A DNA stretch of 15,075 nt, from the NCBI GenBank assembly GCA_023301405.1, contig JALZUX010000135.1, forward strand, positions 1-15,075. The letters are read 5' to 3'. This stretch comes from Granulosicoccaceae bacterium (lineage in GTDB: Bacteria > Pseudomonadota > Gammaproteobacteria > Granulosicoccales > Granulosicoccaceae). Of the stretch, positions 6,228 to 13,326 are shown one piece after another; the stretch's first letter is position 1, and every line of letters starts with the position of its first letter. Under the pieces are notes generated by a model. The model saw only the letters and a program-made list of their open reading frames with translations, searched no databases and had not been told where the DNA came from. The position numbers were made by a program, and so were the translations under genes.

Positions 6228-8528
6228 TCATTTAGTGGTCGAACCTCCCACACTCGTAAGACAGCGGAGAATCTCTTCAGGGGTCGCAGGGGCGTTAAGA
6301 CTTGGAAATGCATGGTAATTTGTTGCCTCAGCGATCGCATGCCGAATCGCTGAAAATACTGACATTGCAAGCATCAACGGAGGCTCACCAACCGCCTTGG
6401 AACGAAACACTGTTTTTGCGGCATTGGGACTGTCTGCAAGGAGCATCACATTGAATTGCTCCGGCGCGTCGGCGATTGCAGGAATTTTATACGTCGCCGG
6501 TCCGTCAGTAAGAAGACGCCCTGTGCTGTCCCAGCGCAACTCTTCATTAGTCAGCCACCCGACTCCCTGAATGTAGCCCCCCTCAATCTGGCCGATATCG
6601 AGCGCCGGGTTTATTGAATTTCCTACATCATGCAGGATATCAGTACGTAGAATTTTAGACTCACCGGTAAGACTATCGATAATCACCTCTGTCACCGCTG
6701 CGCCATTAGCGTAATACAAAAACGGATGACCACTGGCCGTTTCGCGGTCATAGAAAATTTCTGGTGTTTTATAGAATCCCGTTGCGGACAATGAAACACG
6801 CGCAAGCCAGGCGGAATTCGCGATTTCAGCCCACGACAGCACTTTGCCTGAGCCAACCTCAACCCCTGTCTCGGAAAACACCAGTGAGTCGGCATCGCAT
6901 TCATAAGATTCAGACAGATGAACACACAATCGCCGCTTAAGCTTTTCGGCCGCTTTGAGGGCCGCCATACCGTTGATGTCAGTACCGGAGGATGCCGCCG
7001 TTGGCGACGTATTCGGCACTTTGTCTGTACGGGTGGCAGATACCTTTATTTTGTCGACAGCGATCCCCAACTCAGTGGCAACAATCTGCGCCACTTTGGT
7101 AAACAGACCCTGCCCCATTTCAGTACCACCATGGTTAAGATGAACCGTACCGTCGGTATAAAGATGTAGCAGCGCCCCACCCTGGTTCAAATGCGTAGCC
7201 GTAAACGAAATACCAAACTTAACCGGTGTGAGTGCAATGCCTTTCTTAAGTACCGGGCTGGCTTGGTTAAAAGCTGATATCGCCGATCGGCGCTTGCGGT
7301 AATCAGACTGTTTTTCCAACTGATCAACCAGCAAAGGCACCGTAAAGTCAGTGACAGTTTGATGGTATGGAGTGATATTACGCTCCCCGTCACCATAAAA
7401 ATTTTTCTGCCGAACATCAAGCGGATCGATATCTAATGCAAAGGCGATTTCATCGATCACCGTTTCCATTGCGACCATTCCTTGTGGCCCACCAAAACCC
7501 CGGAACGCTGTATTCGACACGGTGTGGGTCTTACACCGTAAACCATCGATCAACACGTGCGGGATATAGTAAGCGTTGTCGCAGTGAAACATGGCGCGAT
7601 CAACGATGGCATCTGATAAGTCAGGGGAATTTCCACATTGACCAGCCAGCTGAAATTTAAGCGCTTCTATTTCACCGTCATTACTAAAGCCAATGTGATA
7701 CGAATTTTTAAATCCATGGCGCTTTCCTGTCATCACCATATCGTCGCGTCGCGATAATCTGCACACAACAACACACTTATTTCGCGTTGCGAATAACGCC
7801 GCCAAACAACAACACGCATTGGCGTGTGTTTCTTTACCGCCGAAACCACCACCCATACGGCGGTTTTCAACCACCACTGAGTTCATTGGTATATCAAGCA
7901 CCTCTGCAACAAGCTTCTGGGCTTCAGTCGGGTTTTGATTAGACGACTGAATTAACACACCACCGTCTTCATCCAGTGTCGCCCGCGCAATCTGCCCTTC
8001 TAAATAGAAGTGCTCTTGTCCACCCACACAAACTTCACCTGCAATGACGTTACCCGCTTCATTTAATTTTTGATCAGCTGCACCACGCCGCATCTGATGA
8101 GGGGGGCGCACATAGAATTCACGCTCTATAGCGGTATCGATATCTAGTACCGGGGCCTCAGCCTTATATTCTACATGTGCCTTACCAATAGCCCGCCTGG
8201 CCGCATCATGGCTGGATGCCAAAACCGCAAAAATTGCCTGACCGATGAATTCTACTTTAGTGCTTGTCAGTAGTGGATCACCTGGAAAAACAGGACCAAT
8301 ATCCACATGACCGGGAATATCTTGCGCTAAAATAACATCCACCACACCGTCACTGTGTCGGACCTCATCAAGGTTAATGGATACGATCACACCGTGTGCG
8401 ATAGTACTCCCACCAATGGCAACGTATTTCTGATCAAGGACCGGCGCGATATCATCTATATAAATCGCCGCCCCAGTGACATGCTTAACTGCACTATCGT
8501 GCGCTGCTTCTTTAACTAACATGATCAT
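6228..8528 (-). CDS. xdhB: Xanthine dehydrogenase, molybdopterin-binding subunit
   Basis: A 766-residue molybdenum subunit of xanthine dehydrogenase, which oxidises hypoxanthine and xanthine to urate in the cytoplasm. The catalytic residues known from bovine and Rhodobacter enzymes are all visible: Gln171 (GGQEHFYLE), Glu233 (GGFGGKET), Arg343 (NTAFRGFGGPQG), Phe442-Thr443 (GISFT) and the base catalyst Glu715 (AVGEPPL). HGGTEMGQG and NTSPTAASSGTD bind the cofactor. Glu233 and Arg343 recognise purines, which separates true xanthine dehydrogenases from aldehyde oxidases and CO dehydrogenases. The frame extends upstream to 8564, but that part lies inside xdhA. The ATG at 8528 (or at 8522, two codons on) starts just before the conserved AHDSAVKHVTGAAIYIDD. 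It overlaps xdhA by 17 (or 11) bases, so synthesis of the two subunits is coupled. No xdhC follows. Confidence 0.96.
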   Translation of the reverse strand: MIMLVKEAAHDSAVKHVTGAAIYIDDIAPVLDQKYVAIGGSTIAHGVIVSINLDEVRHSDGVVDVILAQDIPGHVDIGPVFPGDPLLTSTKVEFIGQAIFAVLASSHDAARRAIGKAHVEYKAEAPVLDIDTAIEREFYVRPPHQMRRGAADQKLNEAGNVIAGEVCVGGQEHFYLEGQIARATLDEDGGVLIQSSNQNPTEAQKLVAEVLDIPMNSVVVENRRMGGGFGGKETHANACCCLAALFATRNKCVVVCRLSRRDDMVMTGKRHGFKNSYHIGFSNDGEIEALKFQLAGQCGNSPDLSDAIVDRAMFHCDNAYYIPHVLIDGLRCKTHTVSNTAFRGFGGPQGMVAMETVIDEIAFALDIDPLDVRQKNFYGDGERNITPYHQTVTDFTVPLLVDQLEKQSDYRKRRSAISAFNQASPVLKKGIALTPVKFGISFTATHLNQGGALLHLYTDGTVHLNHGGTEMGQGLFTKVAQIVATELGIAVDKIKVSATRTDKVPNTSPTAASSGTDINGMAALKAAEKLKRRLCVHLSESYECDADSLVFSETGVEVGSGKVLSWAEIANSAWLARVSLSATGFYKTPEIFYDRETASGHPFLYYANGAAVTEVIIDSLTGESKILRTDILHDVGNSINPALDIGQIEGGYIQGVGWLTNEELRWDSTGRLLTDGPATYKIPAIADAPEQFNVMLLADSPNAAKTVFRSKAVGEPPLMLAMSVFSAIRHAIAEATNYHAFPSLNAPATPEEILRCLTSVGGSTTK

Positions 8529-9975
8529 GCACTCTAGCTGGTTCGTCGGGAGACTTAACCTCAAGCACCATTTTTCTCAGCAAGTTTTTAGAAACGTTTA
8601 GTCGATACTGAGCGCTGGCGCGGGCATCTGATATTGGCTGGAAATCTTTTTCAAGTGCACTGTCTGCCGCTGCTAAGGTCGCGGTTGTCAGCGCCTGCCC
8701 TTGCAACACATTTTCAAGATGTCGTGCACGCTTAGGAATCGCAGCCATTCCACCAAACGCCACCTTGATTTCCTTTAGGTGTTCACCATCCATTTGAAAG
8801 TTAAAAACCGCACACACCGCCGATATATCATCGTCGTTTCTCTTGCTGATTTTGTACACCTTACATTGGGGGTTATTGCTGCCACTGCTTTTTAATGCAC
8901 TGTGCGGAATACGTAATCCGGAAACAATTTCATCTGAATTTAATGCCGTTTTTTTATAATCTATAAAAAAGTCTTCAAGTGCTATTTGTCTTTTACCACG
9001 TTCTGATTCCAACACCACCTGCGCGCCCAACGCAATACACAACGGTGGCAAATCACCGATGGGCGATGCATTGGCTATGTTACCGCCAACCGTGCCCTGG
9101 TTACGCACCTGAGTTGATCCGAACCGTTGCAACAGTGTTTTGATATCCGAATTCAGCGCACCAAAGTAAGTCAGAAAATCAGAAAGGGTATAGCCGGCAC
9201 CAACCAACCACTGGTCATCGGTACTTTTGCAGTAATTTAACTCCACGATACTTTTTAAACAGATAATGTGCGGGTATTGACTTAAGTTCTGAGTTACCTC
9301 AAGCGCCAAGTCGGTGCCGCCAGCCAGTAAAGGCGCTTTAGGATATTTTTTACGCACAGCGTACAGATCGGTCAGTCGTTGCGGGCGATGGAAATGAGCT
9401 TGGGCATCGTCATTTTCAATCGACTGCAAAATCTCAAGTACCGCGCTTTCGTTTTCAGAAAACTTATCAGAGGGTTTCTCAGCCGTAGTTTGAATCGCAA
9501 GCGTCGCCGCTTCAACAATTGGCCGATATCCAGTGCAACGGCACAAGTTCCCCCCCAGGTGCTCATCAATCTGATCACGCAAAGCCGGGCCGGGTTTTAT
9601 GTCAGGTTGTTTCGTCATTGAGAATAGAGACATCACAAACCCGGGCGTACAGAAACCACATTGAGAACCATGGCAATCAACCATCGACTGCTGCGCCGGA
9701 TGCAGCCGGTCCGCTTGCGCCAGATGCTCTACCGTGATCAGTTGCCTGGCATGCAAAGCCCCAACAAATGTAATACAACTATTGATCGACTCATAGGTTA
9801 CCCGTCCATCAACAGCAGTCGCCACAACCACTGTGCAAGCACCACAATCACCAGACGCGCAGCCTTCCTTCGACCCCGTAAGCCGTTGCCGGTTACGCAA
9901 GTACTCAAGCACCGTCAGGTCTGCCGGTAGATTGGCTTCTTCGACAACTTTATCATTTAAAAGGAAACGCAACAC
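8512..9975 (-). CDS. xdhA: Xanthine dehydrogenase, FeS/FAD subunit
   Basis: A 487-residue electron-transfer subunit, close to the usual length of bacterial XdhA. The N-terminal plant-type [2Fe-2S] domain has Cys39, Cys44, Cys47 and Cys67 (CASGDCGAC...C). The second, helical [2Fe-2S] domain has Cys106, Cys109, Cys145 and Cys147 (CGFCTPG...CRCTGYRP). The FAD domain shows LLAGGTD (215-221) and VRNQGTVGGNIANASPIGD (290-308), followed by a CO-dehydrogenase-flavoprotein-like C-terminal domain. Electrons from the Mo centre of XdhB pass through both clusters to FAD and on to NAD+. The frame is open to a TTG at 10035. I chose the GTG at 9975 (residues start LRFLLNDKVVEE) because the family begins there and an AAGAGG ribosome site lies 11 bases upstream. 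It overlaps the xdhB start. Purine-responsive control is likely but not visible. Confidence 0.95.
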   Translation of the reverse strand: MLRFLLNDKVVEEANLPADLTVLEYLRNRQRLTGSKEGCASGDCGACTVVVATAVDGRVTYESINSCITFVGALHARQLITVEHLAQADRLHPAQQSMVDCHGSQCGFCTPGFVMSLFSMTKQPDIKPGPALRDQIDEHLGGNLCRCTGYRPIVEAATLAIQTTAEKPSDKFSENESAVLEILQSIENDDAQAHFHRPQRLTDLYAVRKKYPKAPLLAGGTDLALEVTQNLSQYPHIICLKSIVELNYCKSTDDQWLVGAGYTLSDFLTYFGALNSDIKTLLQRFGSTQVRNQGTVGGNIANASPIGDLPPLCIALGAQVVLESERGKRQIALEDFFIDYKKTALNSDEIVSGLRIPHSALKSSGSNNPQCKVYKISKRNDDDISAVCAVFNFQMDGEHLKEIKVAFGGMAAIPKRARHLENVLQGQALTTATLAAADSALEKDFQPISDARASAQYRLNVSKNLLRKMVLEVKSPDEPARVHDHVS

Positions 9976-10441
9976 CAGAACTAGCACCTCTTTGAAATCA
10001 AATTGTAGAAGTGTAGTGTAACCAGTTTTTGACAAGCAATAACTACTCGGATAATGATTAGGTGGCTGTCCGGGAACCAGGCTCGTAGCGAGGGTGTGAG
10101 ATTTTGAGTCAGATATTTCTGATCAATAGAGGCGAATAATTGTTCTTCTTTAACGATATCGATCGTAATAGGCAACCGAAAGGCCACAACCGCAGTAGAT
10201 CATTTTCGGCGCAACCGAATAACTTTACGCCTTAAACCGGTGTAAAAACGCCCTTGCCTTGGCGCACTTTGCTCACCCGCAGCCAGGGTTATCAAAGTGG
10301 CAACAAAATTAACTGAGAGGCCGTCGTTACCGTAAATTATCCAGCTGATAACTGCTTAGGTGAGCCGCTGCTTGAAACGGACAGCCTCAAACAAAAAAAG
10401 CGGCCAAAGCCGCTTTTTTCTACATACACAAAGTTGTGCGC
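9976..10441. other. 466-base gap upstream of xdhA
   Basis: No gene is supported; a 68-codon minus-strand frame (9981-10187) overlaps the xdhA start region, has no ribosome site and looks like chance. The gap must contain the xdhAB promoter. It holds an inverted repeat TCAGA-tatt-TCTGA (10109-10122), a second one ACGAT-atcg-ATCGT near 10162-10175, and CACTTTG/CAAAGTG further upstream. Any of these could be a regulator site. It ends with the intrinsic terminator of the neighbouring SH3 gene. Confidence 0.5.
10394..10419. terminator. Bidirectional intrinsic terminator after the SH3-domain gene
   Basis: AGCGGC (10399-10404) and GCCGCT (10409-10414) form a perfect GC-rich stem around a CAAA loop. 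The stem is flanked by an A-run on the left (10393-10399) and a T-run on the right (10414-10419). On the minus strand the hairpin is followed by TTTTTTT, about 22 bases past the stop of the SH3-domain gene, which is textbook geometry. It would also stop plus-strand transcription and insulates xdhAB from read-through. Confidence 0.93.
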
Positions 10442-11224
10442 CTATTGAACCAGGGAGCGATAGATCCAGCCGGAAACACCTGACGTTGTGGATTCAACGT
10501 TGATCCATTGACCGTCTCTGGCAAACTCATAAAGCTTATCACCACGCTCTACCTGAGCGACAATCGAAAAGCTGGTACCCGGGCCTTTCCTTAGATTAAC
10601 GACGACACCACTTACCGTTAACTCAGGCTGTCCGCTGCGTAATGCGCTCTGTGGCTGCCCTGAGACAATCTCGCCTTTGTCGTCAATTACCACCGTTGCT
10701 ACTTCTCTTTGCGGTAGGGCAATAACAGAAAAATCGTCATTGCTATCCCGCGAATTTGCAGGAATCACTGAAGCGTCAGTGTCAACTTCAGGTGCCTTCG
10801 GGGTAATTACTTCCTCGTTGGAAACCACACTGGGCTGTACAATACGGCCTGGAAAATCACCGTTGTTGTCGCTTTCCGGAAGGTACAAATAAACAAGATA
10901 ACCAGCAACGACCACCAGCGCAACTACCGCCACGCCCCTTGCCCAAGCACTTATTGCACTCGCCATTCCTACTTCTTCGCCTGGGCCCAGCAACAATCGA
11001 CTACCAGACGAACGGATACCGTCGTTGTGTAATTTTACAAAAACCAAACCCACCATCATGGACAGTGGCCAGATGAGTAAAACCGCAGCTACACCGATTT
11101 CCGTAAACACCAGCACGGCCAGCAATAACGTAAAAAATACAGCGGCGGCAACACTGCAATAAGCAAGACCCAGTGGCCCAAAAAACAATGTCGCTGCAAA
11201 TTGAGTTGATACCGACTTCAACAT
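10442..11224 (-). CDS. Membrane protein with C-terminal bacterial SH3 domain, function unknown
   Basis: A 260-residue protein. The N-terminus (LFFGPLGLAYCS...) enters two adjacent hydrophobic segments (about 12-39 and 42-64). A short charged loop follows, then a third membrane helix (about 96-115, ARGVAVVALVVVAGYLVYLY). An Asp/Ser/Pro-rich linker of some 85 residues leads to an SH3b domain (202-260: SGVVVNLRKGPGTSFSIVA...GWIYRSLV). The linker and SH3 domain should lie in the periplasm. Bacterial SH3 domains usually bind peptidoglycan or peptide segments, which suggests a cell-wall sensor or anchor, but no enzyme domain is present. The ATG at 11224 follows an AGAGAG ribosome site; an in-frame extension to 11251 has no support. 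The intrinsic terminator follows directly. It is divergent from the secreted cysteine-repeat protein gene. Confidence 0.82.
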   Translation of the reverse strand: MLKSVSTQFAATLFFGPLGLAYCSVAAAVFFTLLLAVLVFTEIGVAAVLLIWPLSMMVGLVFVKLHNDGIRSSGSRLLLGPGEEVGMASAISAWARGVAVVALVVVAGYLVYLYLPESDNNGDFPGRIVQPSVVSNEEVITPKAPEVDTDASVIPANSRDSNDDFSVIALPQREVATVVIDDKGEIVSGQPQSALRSGQPELTVSGVVVNLRKGPGTSFSIVAQVERGDKLYEFARDGQWINVESTTSGVSGWIYRSLVQ

Positions 11225-11657
11225 ATTTAGTCTCTCTGTCAGGCAAAACAATGACTTACGTCTGCCTAACCTGTTTCGGGGATAAGATCCTCCGATGTTT
11301 GATCTGTTTTCGCCGGGATCTCTCCGCAGCAGACCCTAGATCTGTCGCACCGTAGTTTATTACGTCCTTATTATGACCAGCTTTAATCAGCGCTTGGTCG
11401 CACGAAGTAATATCGCGTCACAATACCCTGCTTTCATGTATCCAACTGTTGCTCTCTGCGAAATTGTGACATTACGCTCACAAACGACCGCAGAGGTTAA
11501 CAGAACGGTTTTCGAAACTGAATGTATTAGTGATCGCGAATGATTGATTTTTATGTCAACCCTTAACCAGAAACACTAAAATGACCTCTAGCGATGCTCT
11601 AACCTGGGACACTGACGTCCTCCGACAGTTTCCCTTACCGTTCTAAAGGAAAGCCAC
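11225..11657. promoter_or_regulatory. 433-base divergent regulatory region between the SH3 gene and the cysteine-repeat gene
   Basis: No gene of useful size is present. It must contain promoters for both flanking genes. An inverted pair TTGTGA (11464-11469)/TCACAA (11478-11483) is separated by 8 bases. A third half-site, GTCACAAT (11417-11424), mirrors ATTGTGAC (11463-11470). The core resembles a CRP half-site, but the spacing is 8 rather than 6. Three GATCT-containing stretches near 11299-11345 are also repeated loosely. I could not place -35/-10 boxes with confidence. Confidence 0.45.
11629..11652 (+). promoter_or_regulatory. Hairpin that would mask the ribosome site of the cysteine-repeat gene
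   Basis: TTTCCCTT (11629-11636) can pair with AAAGGAAA (11645-11652) over seven of eight positions, with one C-A mismatch and an 8-base loop. The 3' arm contains the whole AAAGGA ribosome site of the TTG-initiated gene at 11658. The stem is AU-rich and weak, so any effect would be modest or temperature dependent. A 21-codon frame starting at ATG 11581 stops at TAA 11644-11646, at the edge of the stem. Confidence 0.3.
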
Positions 11658-13208
11658 TTGATCAAACGACTTCTTCTTGTTTTGAGCTGCCTGGCGGCCA
11701 TTTGCAGCTCACCTGCACATGCCGTCTATTTCCCAGCCGGGATTGATTGGGCCAACCCTTCTCCAAACCGCTTTATCGTTTCGATGTATCTTAATATGTT
11801 GGCAAGAGCACCACAGGAGCGCGAAATCAGCAACGCCACACGCATTCTTAGCTCAAACGACAATAGCAAGACAAGGCTGGACCTATTCAAGCAAATTCTA
11901 GGCAATCGTGAATACCAGCAAATTTTTGGTGCGCAGGACAACCTCTGGAGGGTTTATCGTGCCCCGGACAAGAACTACAACAACGGAAACGGCTACTGGC
12001 GTTACCTTGCAGCCAGTAGAAAACCAGCTGGTTTCGAAAACTGGCATCTTAGCGGCACATCGTCAGAATCAGTAGCCGATTCAATTGCTCACTATTACAA
12101 CTCGTTTTGCTATCAGGGCACCCCGTGCATCGTTGACCCTGCACTCGCCTACAAGCGTGGCGATAGAGCCTACGCAAGTAATCAGTCATTAACCCATGCC
12201 TGCGCGGATGAGTCGCAGCTAGTCAGTCAGTTTGAATGGGTGGCAATCAACGGTACTACATACCCGCGAGGAACGGACAGCACCACACTGTGCATGGGTC
12301 AGCATTATTACAAAGCGGCCGGCGTGGTATTGCAGCACTTTCAATGCGACAGCGGATATCAGAATTGTCAACGTGACCAGTCAAAGGACATCCGTGGCCA
12401 AAGAACAGGACGCAACAGCCAGGGCAAACCCACATTGTTCTTCGCTGACGGAACACGCCTGATCCAGACCAGCCACAACCGGACCACCAATCAGAGCCAA
12501 ATAAACAGCCCCGCCACCGGAGAGCCAGCATTTGTCGATTCAAGCCGCAATGGCAGCCACGGCTGTGCCGACTCCACTGTTGCAAGCAGTACGTTCCGTT
12601 GGCGCAGCGCAACCGGCACCTCAGAATCCAACGGCATTGGTGCCACAACTGTTTGTATGGACAACTTTTATTATCAGATCGAGGGGGTCGCGTTAAAGCG
12701 CTTCGATTGTGCTGCCGGGTTCAGAACCTGCCGGCCGAACCCATCAAAAGATATCACCGCCGACAAACGTAAAAGGGTAGACGGCTACCCGGGCCTGGAG
12801 TTTCGCAGCGGCACTACATTGGCATTGATAAAACAATCAACTTCCAGCAGCCAACCCGCAAGAGCCACAACTGGCAACACAACAACGCCACAACCGGGTC
12901 AACGCCGAGTCGCTGGACAACACGAGTGCGCTGACTCTGCTCTGCGCGTTAGCCAATTCCGCTGGACAAAGCAAAACGGTGCCTCCAACTGGCCTGAAGG
13001 TGTCGCCGACCGCTACGTCTGTCTAGATAACGCCTACTACGAAATTCAAGGCTCGACATTGCGACATCACCAGTGCACAGCAAACTACCAAAATTGCCGT
13101 GCTAACCGCCGCAGTGATCTAATAGCCGTGAGCGATACAAAAGATGGCAGAGGCAACATGACACTGATATTCGCAAACGGTGATCGACTATCGTTGATCA
13201 GCCGTTAA
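11658..13208 (+). CDS. Secreted protein with DUF4214-like N-terminus and three four-cysteine repeats, function unknown
   Basis: A 516-residue protein starting at TTG 11658, backed by the AAAGGA site seven bases upstream and by the signal peptide that begins there (IKRLLLVLS, cleavage after SPAHA at residue 22). Residues about 36-91 (NRFIVSMYLNMLARAP... to GNREYQQIFG) resemble the DUF4214 helical domain found in surface-layer and adhesin-type proteins. A linker with Cys151 and Cys157 follows. Three repeats occupy about 180-270, 301-391 and 422-514. Each has H-x-C-A-D, F-x-W, C-[ML]-x(3)-YY and a final C-x6-C. Cysteine spacings are 30/18/7, 30/18/7 and 31/18/7, and the repeats recur exactly every 121 residues, joined by Ser/Thr/Gln/Asn-rich linkers. 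The even cysteine count and the export signal suggest disulfides in the periplasm or outside. I recognise no family for the repeats; ligand binding is a guess. Confidence 0.85.
   Translation: MIKRLLLVLSCLAAICSSPAHAVYFPAGIDWANPSPNRFIVSMYLNMLARAPQEREISNATRILSSNDNSKTRLDLFKQILGNREYQQIFGAQDNLWRVYRAPDKNYNNGNGYWRYLAASRKPAGFENWHLSGTSSESVADSIAHYYNSFCYQGTPCIVDPALAYKRGDRAYASNQSLTHACADESQLVSQFEWVAINGTTYPRGTDSTTLCMGQHYYKAAGVVLQHFQCDSGYQNCQRDQSKDIRGQRTGRNSQGKPTLFFADGTRLIQTSHNRTTNQSQINSPATGEPAFVDSSRNGSHGCADSTVASSTFRWRSATGTSESNGIGATTVCMDNFYYQIEGVALKRFDCAAGFRTCRPNPSKDITADKRKRVDGYPGLEFRSGTTLALIKQSTSSSQPARATTGNTTTPQPGQRRVAGQHECADSALRVSQFRWTKQNGASNWPEGVADRYVCLDNAYYEIQGSTLRHHQCTANYQNCRANRRSDLIAVSDTKDGRGNMTLIFANGDRLSLISR
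12195..12467 (+). repeat. Cysteine repeat 1 of the secreted protein
   Basis: Encodes residues 180-270, with Cys182, Cys212, Cys230 and Cys237. The opening HACADE, the FEW triad, CMGQHYYK and the closing PTLFFADGTRLIQ align with the other two copies. Confidence 0.85.
12558..12830 (+). repeat. Cysteine repeat 2 of the secreted protein
   Basis: Encodes residues 301-391, with Cys303, Cys333, Cys351 and Cys358. The opening HGCADS, FRW, CMDNFYYQIEG and closing GLEFRSGTTLALI match copies 1 and 3. SKDI after the last cysteine is identical in copies 1 and 2. Confidence 0.85.
12921..13199 (+). repeat. Cysteine repeat 3 of the secreted protein
   Basis: Encodes residues 422-514, with Cys424, Cys455, Cys473 and Cys480. 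HECADS, FRW, CLDNAYYEIQG and MTLIFANGDRLSLI match the other copies. YQNC is identical to copy 1. The first cysteine interval is one residue longer (31). Confidence 0.85.
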
Positions 13209-13233
13209 AATAAACGCGGACTTTTAATGGTAC

Positions 13234-13252
13234 TGGCCGCATAATGCGGCCA
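13234..13252. terminator. Possible hairpin terminator after the cysteine-repeat gene
   Basis: TGGCCGC (13234-13240) and GCGGCCA (13246-13252) form a perfect 7-bp GC-rich stem with an ATAAT loop, 26 bases past the stop codon. No T-run follows on the plus strand, so it may act as an mRNA 3' stabiliser or a Rho-assisted site instead. Confidence 0.45.
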
Positions 13253-13326
13253 ATACTCGTTACACCCCAACATGTCTCACCAACGTTATTTTCAACTGAC
13301 CACACCTCCGAGGCTGCTTTAAAGCA

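Noticed and set aside
6176..6230. TGAGTG-g-CAC / GTG-CACTCA inverted repeat at the xdhB stop as a terminator
   Set aside because: The loop is about 36 bases, the stem has a bulge and no T-run follows on the minus strand.
9976..10035. XdhA start at TTG 10035
   Set aside because: It adds 20 residues without family similarity; GTG at 9975 has an AAGAGG site and matches the family N-terminus.
11299..11345. Three loosely similar GATCT-containing stretches
   Set aside because: Only five bases are shared and the spacing is irregular, so it is not a convincing repeat.
11464..11483. Canonical CRP site
   Set aside because: The half-sites are right but the central spacing is 8, not 6; reported only as an unassigned operator candidate.
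11658..11723. Lipoprotein signal at Cys11 or Cys16 of the cysteine-repeat protein
   Set aside because: The residues before both cysteines do not form a good lipobox, while SPAHA at 18-22 is a strong signal peptidase I site.
12256..12648. 130-codon minus-strand frame with many cysteines and tryptophans
   Set aside because: It is the complement of the cysteine-repeat gene, with no ribosome site; a shadow frame.
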